Shown here: one piece after another, positions 38,946 through 47,050 of the stretch
Layout: every line of letters starts with the position of its first letter
Position numbering within the stretch: position 1 is the stretch's first letter
DNA from: CBDEFX01 sp965237635
GTDB taxonomy: Bacteria; Chloroflexota; Dehalococcoidia; Lucifugimonadales; CAUZJF01
Assembly: GCA_965237635.1 (NCBI GenBank)
Contig: CBDEFX010000002.1
Span: forward strand, 2,418,001 to 2,482,000
Direction: 5' to 3'
DNA length: 64,000 bases
The notes under the pieces: generated by a model
Seen by the model: only the letters and a program-made list of their open reading frames with translations
Database searches by the model: none
Told to the model about the DNA's origin: nothing
Made by a program: the position numbers and the translations under genes

Positions 38946-39380
38946 ATGACAAGGACACTCACGTTCCTCGTCCTTCTGTTCCTGCTGGTGGGTGGATCAT
39001 CGGCGTGCGGCTCCAACGGTGGCGAACAAGAGGCGACCGCCGCGCCGGTCGTGACAGCTATCGAGAGTCCTGCGGCGGCACTAGAACCCTCTATACCAGA
39101 CGGTGCGGTGAAGGTCATCAACAGGGACCAGAGTGGGAGTGGCGAGTACAGATTTGATCCTTCCGAACTCACCTTCAAGGTCGGTCAAGAGGTAACCTTC
39201 GCACTCTTCGCCCAAACTGAGTTCCATACATTCACGGTTGAAGAACTTGGGATCGACGTGTCTATCGACGCGGGTACGACGGAGTTGTTCACATTCGAGT
39301 TCGCCAAGGCGGGGACCTACAAACTCATTTGCATCCCCCATGAAACCTTGGGCATGACCGGTCAGATAGTCGTTGAGTAG
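38946..39380 (+). CDS. Cupredoxin-domain lipoprotein (blue-copper type)
   Basis: The 144-residue protein has signal peptide and lipobox LLVGGSSAC, then a short linker and a cupredoxin fold (YRFDPSELTFKVGQEVTFAL). Copper ligands are recognisable: His in TEFHTFTVEE, then Cys, His and Met in CIPHETLGMTGQIVV. It probably shuttles electrons at the cell surface. It ends about 50 nt before the multicopper oxidase start on the same strand; the two likely form an operon in which this protein could be redox partner or copper carrier. Confidence 0.85.
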   Translation: MTRTLTFLVLLFLLVGGSSACGSNGGEQEATAAPVVTAIESPAAALEPSIPDGAVKVINRDQSGSGEYRFDPSELTFKVGQEVTFALFAQTEFHTFTVEELGIDVSIDAGTTELFTFEFAKAGTYKLICIPHETLGMTGQIVVE

Positions 39381-39429
39381 CCTCCCAGACGCTAGAACGA
39401 GCATGACAGAAATCTTAAGAAGGCATGAA

Positions 39430-40461
39430 ATGAGCAATAAAATCGCAATTGGCCCATTGAACGTCGCGTTGTTATCACTCTTGGTCTTTGCAGGAGTGGC
39501 ATGTAGTGATGACGACAACAACGAGGTTGAAACGCCGGCCGCCGCTGCTTCCGTTGCGGGGACTGCCGCCCAGGCATTGCCCAAATCCGGGCCTGCCCAA
39601 GTCGCTTTGGGTGACGGACCTGCGGGTGTGGAAGGAAGCCGGTTTACTGATCCAGACGTCAAGATCGACCTGACCGCCGAAGTGGTCCAGTGGGAAGTGT
39701 TGGAAGGGGAGTTCGTAGAGGTTTGGGGCTACAACGGACAGTACCCCGGTCCGGAGATTAGGGCGAAGGTCGGAGACAAGGTCCGGATCAACTTCACTAA
39801 CAACCTGCCGGAGGCCACGACCATCCACTGGCATGGCCTAGAGGTCCCCAACGACCAGGACGGTGTTCCCGGCATCACCCAGCCTGACATCCCTCCGGGC
39901 GGCTCCTGGACGTACGAGTTCGTAGCTCCGAAAGCTGGTACCACTATGTACCACACGCACTCAAATACGGTTAGGCAGTTGGCCAAGGGCTTATTCGGGG
40001 CCTTCATCGTGGAGCCGCGGGAAGGGCTTCCCCTATATGATCGGGAGTACACGTTGTTGCTACATGAAATCAGCGGTTTCTACACGGTCAATGGCCACTC
40101 TTTCCCAAAGACTCTGGAGGACTCGCTGTTGAAGATCAAGTCCGACGAACGGGTCCTCGTTCGGATGATCAACGCAGGTCAGATCCACCACCCCATGCAC
40201 TTGCACGGACACCAGTTCAAAGTGGTGCAGCTTGATAGCAACCCGCTGGCATTCCCGATAACAGTCAACACGCAGGACATCGCTCCGGGACAGACCGTCG
40301 ATGTTGAGATAGACGGCTCCAACCCGGGTACATGGGTGTTCCACTGTCACATAATCCCACATGTCACTAACAAAGGTGTGTACCCTGGCGGGATGCTGAT
40401 CGCACTTGATTACGAGGACCATACCTCCTACTTCGAGGAACAGGCAGCGCCAGCCGAATAG
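39430..40461 (+). CDS. Two-domain multicopper oxidase lipoprotein
   Basis: The protein has about 343 residues from ATG 39430 (SD AAGAAGG upstream; in-frame GTG/ATG codons from 39373 lack one). Lipobox LVFAGVAC. Two cupredoxin domains contain the four copper motifs TIHWHGLEVP, MYHTHSN, HPMHLHGHQF and WVFHCHIIPH followed by GGM. This is the set needed for type 1 and trinuclear centres. The length fits two-domain laccase-like enzymes. The substrate is unknown (metals, phenolics or nitrite are possible in the wider family). It pairs with the cupredoxin gene upstream. Confidence 0.88.
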   Translation: MSNKIAIGPLNVALLSLLVFAGVACSDDDNNEVETPAAAASVAGTAAQALPKSGPAQVALGDGPAGVEGSRFTDPDVKIDLTAEVVQWEVLEGEFVEVWGYNGQYPGPEIRAKVGDKVRINFTNNLPEATTIHWHGLEVPNDQDGVPGITQPDIPPGGSWTYEFVAPKAGTTMYHTHSNTVRQLAKGLFGAFIVEPREGLPLYDREYTLLLHEISGFYTVNGHSFPKTLEDSLLKIKSDERVLVRMINAGQIHHPMHLHGHQFKVVQLDSNPLAFPITVNTQDIAPGQTVDVEIDGSNPGTWVFHCHIIPHVTNKGVYPGGMLIALDYEDHTSYFEEQAAPAE

Positions 40462-40689
40462 AGCAAAGCCCAGCGCAGAGCTTGACTTGGCACAGGTAAT
40501 TGATTAGCAACTGGCCTAGATGGCTGATGTCGGTTAACACCAGCATGATAATCGCCGAGGGAGTGTGAGGCCGTTGGGCGATTTTGAAACGAGAACGAGG
40601 TATCTTCAAAAAGTGTGTAACCAGTCAGGCGGTGTACCCTCTCTCTGAACAACACGGGCTCGAGGCCCAAGAGAGGAGATAGACCGCCC

Positions 40690-42101
40690 ATGAGGAAGGA
40701 AAGCACTGAGAGTAGGTCGGAGTCAAGGCCGGAGTGGGAGCAGTTGGAGGATTGGGTGCGAAGCCAGGTCCAGAGGCTGATCCAGGAGTTGCTGGAGGAG
40801 GAGGTGACGGAGTTTCTGGGAAGGGCGAAGTCGGCGCTCAGATCCGACTCGGACTCAGATACCGGCTATCGGAACGGATACGGCAGAGCCCGGAGGCTTA
40901 CGCTGAGTTCGGGAACGATACAGCTGAGGCGGCCGCGAGTCCGCGATACCGAAGAGCAGTTCGAGAGCCGGCTGCTGCCGCTGTTCGTCAACAGGACCAG
41001 GAAGGTTGCTGAGTTGATCCCCGAGCTGTACCTGCACGGTCTATCCGAAGGCGACTTCGATCTGGCTTTGCGGGGGCTGCTGGGAGAGGACGCACCGGTA
41101 TCGGCGAGCACGGTGGCCCGGTTGAAGTCCAAGTGGAACGATGAGCTTGCCCAATGGCGCAGCCGGCCCGTCGATGACCTGGAAGTGGTCTACATGTGGG
41201 TGGATGGAGTCTACGTCAAGGCTGGTCTTGAGAAGGAGAAGGCGGCGGTACTGGTGGTGATGGCGGCCCTGAGCGACGGGAGCAAGGTGGTGGTGAGCGC
41301 TGTCCCCGGATACAGGGAGTCCACAGAGAACTGGTCCGAGGTGCTCAGGGACATCAAGCGCCGGGGCTTGAGCTGCCCGAGGCTGGTGGTTGGAGACGGA
41401 CACCTGGGCATCTGGGGAGCTCTGCGCAACGTCTATCCGCAGGCGGCAGAGCAACGCTGCTGGAACCACAAGATCGTAAACGTGCTCGCCAAGCTTGATT
41501 CTCTCGTAAAAAGTCTGTGCAGGTCGAATTAGAACAACCGTGCCCTTGCCTGGGTACAATATACAGTCTCTGTTCCGTGTACTACCCCAACATACGGTAG
41601 CGCTCAGATGTGCTAAAGCGCTGGAACTTCCTCAAAACGGGTTTTTACGAGGGAATCAAGCTTCCAAAGCGACAACAGGACCAGGCCAAGCTCATGCTGC
41701 GTACTATCCCCTACGCGCCGACTCGGACAGAGGCTGAGCGGCTCAGGACGGTGTTCACCAGGTGGTGCGGCGACCATTCCTACGAGGCGGCCTCAGAGGC
41801 CTTGGAGCGGGACTGGGACCGCATGGTCACCTTCTATGACTTCCCAAAGGAGCACTGGGGGCACCTTCGCACGACGAACCCGGTAGAATCACCCTTCGCG
41901 GCCCTCAGGCTTCGGACCGATGCCGCCAAGCGCTACAAGAGGGTCGATCGGGCGATAGCGGTGATCTGGAAAATGTTGATGGTCGCCGAACAGCGCTTCA
42001 GGCGTCTGAAGGCCCCTGAGTTGATCGAAGACGTCTATCTCGGTGCACAGTATGCGGATGGAATCGCCATTGAATCAACGGCTGAGAAGGTCGCCGCCTG
42101 A
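40690..42101 (+). pseudogene. IS256 (mutator-type) transposase, interrupted by MITE C
   Basis: The 5' part (from ATG 40690) has EVTEFLGRAKSALRSD, YRNGYGRARRLTLSSGTIQL, YMWVDGVYVKAG (first D) and VVGDGHLGIWGAL (second D). It breaks off at NVLAKL. The 3' part resumes at PKRQQDQAKLMLRTIPYAP, contains TTNPVESPFAALRLRTDAAK with the catalytic Glu, and ends EKVAA. The two parts are separated by 167 nt (MITE plus AAGCTT), which also shifts frame. A GTG at 41610 within the MITE opens a frame (MLKRWNFLKTGFYEGIKL) continuous with the 3' part. Confidence 0.88.
41497..41657 (+). mobile_element. 161-bp MITE, copy C, inside IS256 copy 1
   Basis: It is flanked by AAGCTT at 41491-41496 and 41658-41663, with ends as in copy A. 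It is placed between the second Asp and the Glu codons of the transposase. It is identical in position to MITE D in IS256 copy 2, so the MITE entered first and the pair was then copied. Confidence 0.9.
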
Positions 42102-42173
42102 TGTCGTTTACACACCTATTGACGTAACCTCCATCTGGCCACACGGACTTGCAGCCCTGTACCTCTCGCATAT

Positions 42174-42383
42174 ATGCCAAGGAACAATTTGGGGAATCGT
42201 ATACTACCACCACAGCTAGCTGTCAGGGAAGACGCATACCGGGAAGTGGAGGAGTCCTGGCGCAGGGAGGTGGCAGCAGACAACAGGATGAGACGATTGG
42301 CTCTCCGGCTTGGATTGGTCGCCGTCGTGCTGTTCGTCATGCTGGTCATCAGCATTCTTGTGGCGTGGCTTCTGCTGACGTAG
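42174..42383 (+). pseudogene. C-terminal fragment of a membrane-anchored DNA-binding-like protein
   Basis: The 69-residue frame ends RRLALRLGLVAVVLFVMLVI then SILVAWLLLT, preceded by a helical YREVEESWRREVAADNRM. It matches the tail of the protein at 50349-50783 (YKxERAAHGRTRRLAIRLGL, then a helix), but the N-terminal DNA-binding part is absent. It is a truncated paralogue. Confidence 0.5.
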
Positions 42384-42751
42384 GGGCTGATAGGTTCATA
42401 TCACGGCTAGGATTCGGTGCCGGCCAACCCTTTGGAGCACTGTGCGCGTCTTGCCACATCGCCAGATCGAATCCTCCGGCCAATATAGATCACGACAGAT
42501 CGTTGCCTCGGCCTCCATCATGCTTCGCCTTCCCGTTTCTCCGCCGTGCAACTTGTACATTTCAGCTAGGGCGCATGTACCACCCCGCCGCAACCGGCCC
42601 CTGACAAAAAGTGTTCGCTGTTTCTGTCCTGTAGAGAGGCCCTGCCCCCTTGCCTCAGCTATGCAACCGCCCCGATCTGCAACCTGCAGCCAAACTCCAA
42701 CCCCTGTACACCCCGTTGACCTCCTGACGGCTCTCCACCGTGAAATCCCCT

Positions 42752-42781
42752 GGAAGGGACTTCATGGATGAAATCCCTTCC
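42752..42781. repeat. Near-perfect 30-bp palindrome
   Basis: GGAAGGGACTTCAT (42752-42765) and ATGAAATCCCTTCC (42768-42781) pair with one mismatch across a 2-nt centre. It lies 120 bp before the small gene at 42903. It could be an operator or a recombination/transposon relic. It has no U-tract, so it is a poor terminator. Apart from it, I see nothing in 42384-42902. Confidence 0.5.
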
Positions 42782-42902
42782 GAGGGATAACGTTCAACGC
42801 TCCAAGACCACAGACTGGGTGGTGGACGCTGAGGCTAGCACGGACAACGACCGCGCTGGTCCTGGCTTCTGAGGCCTACCTGGACGAAGCCGGAGGAGCG
42901 GG

Positions 42903-43109
42903 ATGAGGAACGCCAACGGAAGGAAGACGTCGAGAGAGCGCCGGGCGACGGCTGAGCGAAGGTCGCCGGCATACTCCGCTGAGCAATGGGAGACTCTGCG
43001 ACGTGGGCTGCGCATCCTGGCCAGGATGATCGTCCGCGCCCATCTGCGGCGGCAGGCGTCCCGGCCTGTGGCTGCGCCCAGTCTGCCAGAGGCCGAGGAC
43101 AGGGAGTGA
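42903..43109 (+). CDS. Small basic protein, unknown
   Basis: The 68-residue protein is rich in Arg (MRNANGRKTSRERRATAERR), with a predicted helix WETLRRGLRILARMIVRAHL. ATG with GGAGGAGCGGG upstream. The strong ribosome-binding site argues for a real gene; a nucleic-acid-binding role is only a guess from its charge. Confidence 0.4.
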   Translation: MRNANGRKTSRERRATAERRSPAYSAEQWETLRRGLRILARMIVRAHLRRQASRPVAAPSLPEAEDRE

Positions 43110-43349
43110 GCGATCATGGAACACCGACTCCCACGCTTCGGCCCACGTCCGTCATGTCCCGAATCCCCGATTGCACTTCTGCAACTTCCGAAGCTGGGAC
43201 TGTCCTTAGTATGTTGGTTCTGAACAAGCCATTCTAGTAGCTCGGTGAGCGACGTTCGATTCTGCACCGACCCCGCAGCGCTTGTTCCGGTGAGTAGGCT
43301 CAGTCTATGATGTCTTGAGCCCCAGATCGACAGGAGGTCCCTGACAAAC

Positions 43350-43664
43350 GTGCCGACACTTGAGGTTGTTTCACTTCAGGATGCACAGCTTGAGCTATCC
43401 CTGACTGGAAAGCGTGGCGTGATAATGCGCCAGTACATGGACTACATCGGACAACTCGAAACCGACCAGGCCGGCAAGCTCATCCCCGACGAAGGCGAAA
43501 CTACGGCTGCCATTCGTCGCCGTCTCGGCGCGGCGGCGCAGCTGTTGGGCAAGAGCCTCGTTGTGAACCGCCAGGGGGACGTGGTCTTCTTCTGGGAAGA
43601 GGGCAGCGGCTCCGCGCCGAGACGAAGAGGTCGGCGCAGGAAGACCAGCACGGAAACCGAGTAG
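43350..43664 (+). CDS. Small protein, possibly DNA-binding, unknown
   Basis: The 104-residue protein begins with GTG behind AGGAGGTCCC. It contains LTGKRGVIMRQYMDYIGQLE, then TAAIRRRLGAAAQLLGKSLV and VNRQGDVVFFWEE, and ends in a basic tail RRRGRRRKTSTETE. The leader sequence (aggaggtccctgacaaa) resembles that before the nuclease gene at 47051 (ggaggttcctgacaa). No family recognised. Confidence 0.5.
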   Translation: MPTLEVVSLQDAQLELSLTGKRGVIMRQYMDYIGQLETDQAGKLIPDEGETTAAIRRRLGAAAQLLGKSLVVNRQGDVVFFWEEGSGSAPRRRGRRRKTSTETE

Positions 43665-43685
43665 TACCGGGGTCAGAGAGTCGCC

Positions 43686-44142
43686 CTAGCGCACGACCCC
43701 TAACTGGCAGCCGTCGTGGAGGGTGATGGTGGCGTCGAAGCGGCCCCATCTGTGGAACTCCACGTGCGAATGTAGCCCGTCGGTCCCGGGGGACATTGAG
43801 GCGGCGATCGGGTAGACGGCGGCGACCGCGTCCATCCGGCGGATCAGCAGCGTGAGCCACTCTCTGGACACCGGGTAGGCGCGCACGAAGTCCGAGGGCG
43901 TCTGAAAGCCGAGTATCGAGGCGGCCTCGCCGATGCCCTTGGCCGTCAGATGATATCTCCTGCTCGACGGTAGGTGCGCGGTGCCGTGACTCACGCGCCC
44001 AACTATGCCGTCGGACAGCAATACTGGTCCGCCCGCGGTGGATGGTCGCGAGCGGCTCGCCTAGGATGCCTGCCAATTCTGCCGTATCGACGAAACGCAT
44101 CCTGCTGAGGGAGCGGAGCAACTGTCGGTCTGAGAAGGCCGC
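43686..44142 (-). pseudogene. Winged-helix (replication-relaxation-like) gene, frameshifted and truncated
   Basis: The minus-strand frames together give FSDRQLLRSLSRMRFVDTAE, LAGILGEPLATIHRG, then in another frame MLSDGIVGRVSHGTAHLPSS, LTAKGIGEAASILGF and YPVSREWLTLLIRRMDAVAA. This closely follows the gene at 51203-52012. The frameshift is near 44030. The frame ends at 43686 (LHDGCQLGVVR), whereas the other copy continues about 110 residues. It is an eroded duplicate. Confidence 0.65.
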
Positions 44143-44241
44143 GTGTCGAGCCTACCAAATGGGCGGCGTGGTCGACAGCCCGGTTCGACGATTCTGGGAT
44201 ATACTGTGTCCACTTCGTAGCGACCATGCTCTGGTGGTGAG

Positions 44242-45048
44242 TTGAAGGCTCTCGCCCGTCCTATCCCCAGCTTACTACGCCGGGAGAAATCCTTGGAAAC
44301 ACAGACGAAATATCTTTGGGGTGTTGCAAAGATCGAGGACGACGTCGCGGCCGATATACGAACGAGCCACGCTCGTGAGTTGAAGGTCCTGGATGCCGCA
44401 TTAGAGGAAGTCCTCCGTGGTTTTCAGGCTTTTGCTTATCGAAACCCAAAGCCAGATAATCGACTAGAGAGCGTGAGGCTTTTCCTGGCAACTAGAAGCT
44501 TCAACTCGCTACGAATTGCCGTGCAGACGGTGGAGCGAGGCAACTACCAACAGGCTTTGACCTTGGTACGCATCGCCATGGAAGACCAGTTGGTTGCGAA
44601 TGACGTAGAAAACAATCCTCCGACTTTGGCGGCCCTGCTGGATGGCGAAGGCAGACTCGGCAGGGGCGACCTTACATTTGCAAGGATGGCTGAGCGATTG
44701 TCACCTAAGGCAAAGGAGGTGTGGGACTACGACTACGGATGGGTCAGCAAATCCGCCGCCCACCCACGACTCGAGAGTATGCAGGGACTTACTACAATCG
44801 GCCCGGGTAAGCAGATAACTCTGAGGCCAGGCGGATATTACGATGAGGTGGAGGTGGACAATGTGCTATATCACCTACTGCGCGAGCTTGTGCAATTGAT
44901 GACACAAATCGCGAAAGTCACTGCCTGTGCAGGGATTGACTGGGTTACTGGTGCCCTACCGGTTTTCGAAGAAGTCGAGTCTGCCTGGATACGGTTGGAC
45001 CAGAAGGCCGGCGAGCGGCTCAAAGAATACACGGGGTGTCCCAAGTAG
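44242..45048 (+). CDS. Uncharacterised helical protein, possibly DUF5677/HEPN-like
   Basis: The 268-residue protein starts at TTG 44242 (no better start visible). It is predicted largely helical, with no membrane segment. The central LRIAVQTVERGNYQQALTLV, then RIAMEDQLVANDVENN recalls the helical core of DUF5677-type proteins, but I do not see the Rx4-6H motif of HEPN ribonucleases. Low-GC codons are somewhat more frequent than in its neighbours. It lies within the inverted segment, so its orientation changed. Function unknown. Confidence 0.45.
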   Translation: MKALARPIPSLLRREKSLETQTKYLWGVAKIEDDVAADIRTSHARELKVLDAALEEVLRGFQAFAYRNPKPDNRLESVRLFLATRSFNSLRIAVQTVERGNYQQALTLVRIAMEDQLVANDVENNPPTLAALLDGEGRLGRGDLTFARMAERLSPKAKEVWDYDYGWVSKSAAHPRLESMQGLTTIGPGKQITLRPGGYYDEVEVDNVLYHLLRELVQLMTQIAKVTACAGIDWVTGALPVFEEVESAWIRLDQKAGERLKEYTGCPK

Positions 45049-45461
45049 CTCGTTCCAGGCAGTACTCTCTGCCTTGTCAAGTCCGGGATAGTGTTCCCGG
45101 CTCCGTCGGACTCGATACGGGAAGTAAGGTGTTTTCCTCCGGACCGCGTCGGCGTGGACGAAATAGGTATGGCTAAAAGCAGCTTGGATGATTGATACTC
45201 CGCCCTCACGGAAGTACTCTGTCAAAGACTGTATTGGAGAGACCAAATCTCCAGTGTGGATGCGAATTCTTGGCAACACTCCTCCCCCGTCAGAGGCCTC
45301 CCCAACTGTCCGGTTCGGAGTCGTACCCGGCCCATGATGGCGCCGAAATCGCCCGGCAAGTTCACAACCTTTATTCGGTCTCTACTGGCACCTTGCCGGT
45401 CTATGTCCATATAAAGCACTAACGACGCTGATTATCCCATGTTGTCCTTTTCGGTTCTCGT
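45049..45461. other. Stretch with a possible gene relic
   Basis: On the minus strand, 45222-45419 reads DRIKVVNLPGDFGAIMGRVR and TGEECCQEFASTLEIWSLQ. In a second frame it continues SLTEYFREGGVSIIQAAFSH then TYFVHADAV down to about 45100. The two together look like one small protein broken by a frameshift. No family recognised. Confidence 0.3.
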
Positions 45462-45491
45462 GAGGTTACGTCAATAGGTGTGTAAACGACA

Positions 45492-46903
45492 TCAGGCGGC
45501 GACCTTCTCAGCCGTTGATTCAATGGCGATTCCATCCGCATACTGTGCACCGAGATAGACGTCTTCGATCAACTCAGGGGCCTTCAGACGCCTGAAGCGC
45601 TGTTCGGCGACCATCAACATTTTCCAGATCACCGCTATCGCCCGATCGACCCTCTTGTAGCGCTTGGCGGCATCGGTCCGAAGCCTGAGGGCCGCGAAGG
45701 GTGATTCTACCGGGTTCGTCGTGCGAAGGTGCCCCCAGTGCTCCTTTGGGAAGTCATAGAAGGTGACCATGCGGTCCCAGTCCCGCTCCAAGGCCTCTGA
45801 GGCCGCCTCGTAGGAATGGTCGCCGCACCACCTGGTGAACACCGTCCTGAGCCGCTCAGCCTCTGTCCGAGTCGGCGCGTAGGGGATAGTACGCAGCATG
45901 AGCTTGGCCTGGTCCTGTTGTCGCTTTGGAAGCTTGATTCCCTCGTAAAAACCCGTTTTGAGGAAGTTCCAGCGCTTTAGCACATCTGAGCGCTACCGTA
46001 TGTTGGGGTAGTACACGGAACAGAGACTGTATATTGTACCCAGGCAAGGGCACGGTTGTTCTAATTCGACCTGCACAGACTTTTTACGAGAGAATCAAGC
46101 TTGGCGAGCACGTTTACGATCTTGTGGTTCCAGCAGCGTTGCTCTGCCGCCTGCGGATAGACGTTGCGCAGAGCTCCCCAGATGCCCAGGTGTCCGTCTC
46201 CAACCACCAGCCTCGGGCAGCTCAAGCCCCGGCGCTTGATGTCCCTGAGCACCTCGGACCAGTTCTCTGTGGACTCCCTGTATCCGGGGACAGCGCTCAC
46301 CACCACCTTGCTCCCGTCGCTCAGGGCCGCCATCACCACCAGTACCGCCGCCTTCTCCTTCTCAAGACCAGCCTTGACGTAGACTCCATCCACCCACATG
46401 TAGACCACTTCCAGGTCATCGACGGGCCGGCTGCGCCATTGGGCAAGCTCATCGTTCCACTTGGACTTCAACCGGGCCACCGTGCTCGCCGATACCGGTG
46501 CGTCCTCTCCCAGCAGCCCCCGCAAAGCCAGATCGAAGTCGCCTTCGGATAGACCGTGCAGGTACAGCTCGGGGATCAACTCAGCAACCTTCCTGGTCCT
46601 GTTGACGAACAGCGGCAGCAGCCGGCTCTCGAACTGCTCCTCGGTATCGCGGACTCGCGGCCGCCTCAGCTGTATCGTTCCCGAACTCAGCGTAAGCCTC
46701 CGGGCTCTGCCGTATCCGTTCCGATAGCCGGTATCTGAGTCCGAGTCGGATCTGAGCGCCGACTTCGCCCTTCCCAGAAACTCCGTCACCTCCTCCTCCA
46801 GCAACTCCTGGATCAGCCTCTGGACCTGGCTTCGCACCCAATCCTCCAACTGCTCCCACTCCGGCCTTGACTCCGACCTACTCTCAGTGCTTTCCTTCCT
46901 CAT
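45492..46903 (-). pseudogene. IS256 transposase, interrupted by MITE D
   Basis: It has the same two pieces as copy 1 (MRKESTESRSESRPEWEQLE to NVLAKL; PKRQQDQAKLMLRTIPYAP to EKVAA) with the MITE in the same AAGCTT. The transposase is broken in both copies. The duplication must therefore have used a transposase supplied in trans, an intact parent, or a restarted product. Confidence 0.88.
45936..46096 (-). mobile_element. 161-bp MITE, copy D, inside IS256 copy 2
   Basis: It is flanked by AAGCTT at 45930-45935 and 46097-46102. It is the same insertion event as MITE C, copied along with the IS256. Confidence 0.9.
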
Positions 46904-47050
46904 GGGCGGTCTATCTCCTCTCTTGGGCCTCGAGCCCGTGTTGTTCAGAGAGAGGGTACACCGCCTGACTGTTTACACACTTTTTGAAGATACCTCGCCA
47001 GATGCTGCAGTCCGCAGTGGGAATGCGAGACAGATGGAGGTTCCTGACAA

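Larger units (their letters stand above)
40597..42131 (+). mobile_element. IS256-family element, copy 1 (1535 bp, with MITE)
   Basis: Terminal inverted repeats are GAGGTATCTTCAAAAAGTGT at the left and (complement) GAGGTTACGTCAATAGGTGT at the right. The flanking octamers differ: ACGAGAAC at 40589-40596 and CATCTGGC at 42132-42139. Their complements flank copy 2 in swapped order (45454-45461 and 46997-47004). The element therefore took part in an inversion. The transposase is interrupted by a MITE. Confidence 0.9.
42132..45461. other. 3.3-kb segment inverted between two IS256 copies
   Basis: The segment runs from one IS256 copy to the other. Its two ends carry CATCTGGC (42132-42139) and GTTCTCGT (45454-45461). 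Each is the reverse complement of the octamer on the far side of the opposite IS (GCCAGATG at 46997, ACGAGAAC at 40589). Flipping the segment gives both IS copies matching 8-bp target duplications. Content: a membrane-anchor fragment, two small genes, a broken winged-helix gene, and a 268-residue unknown gene. Confidence 0.85.
45462..46996 (-). mobile_element. IS256-family element, copy 2 (1535 bp, inverted, with MITE)
   Basis: It has the same length and ends as copy 1, in opposite orientation, and is almost identical, with a handful of base changes. Flanks GTTCTCGT (45454-45461) and GCCAGATG (46997-47004) are not duplicates of each other but pair with the flanks of copy 1. Confidence 0.9.

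Noticed and set aside
38506..38958. 150-codon minus-strand frame before the cupredoxin gene
   Set aside because: It overlaps the likely promoter region of a well-supported gene and has no domain or plausible start signal.
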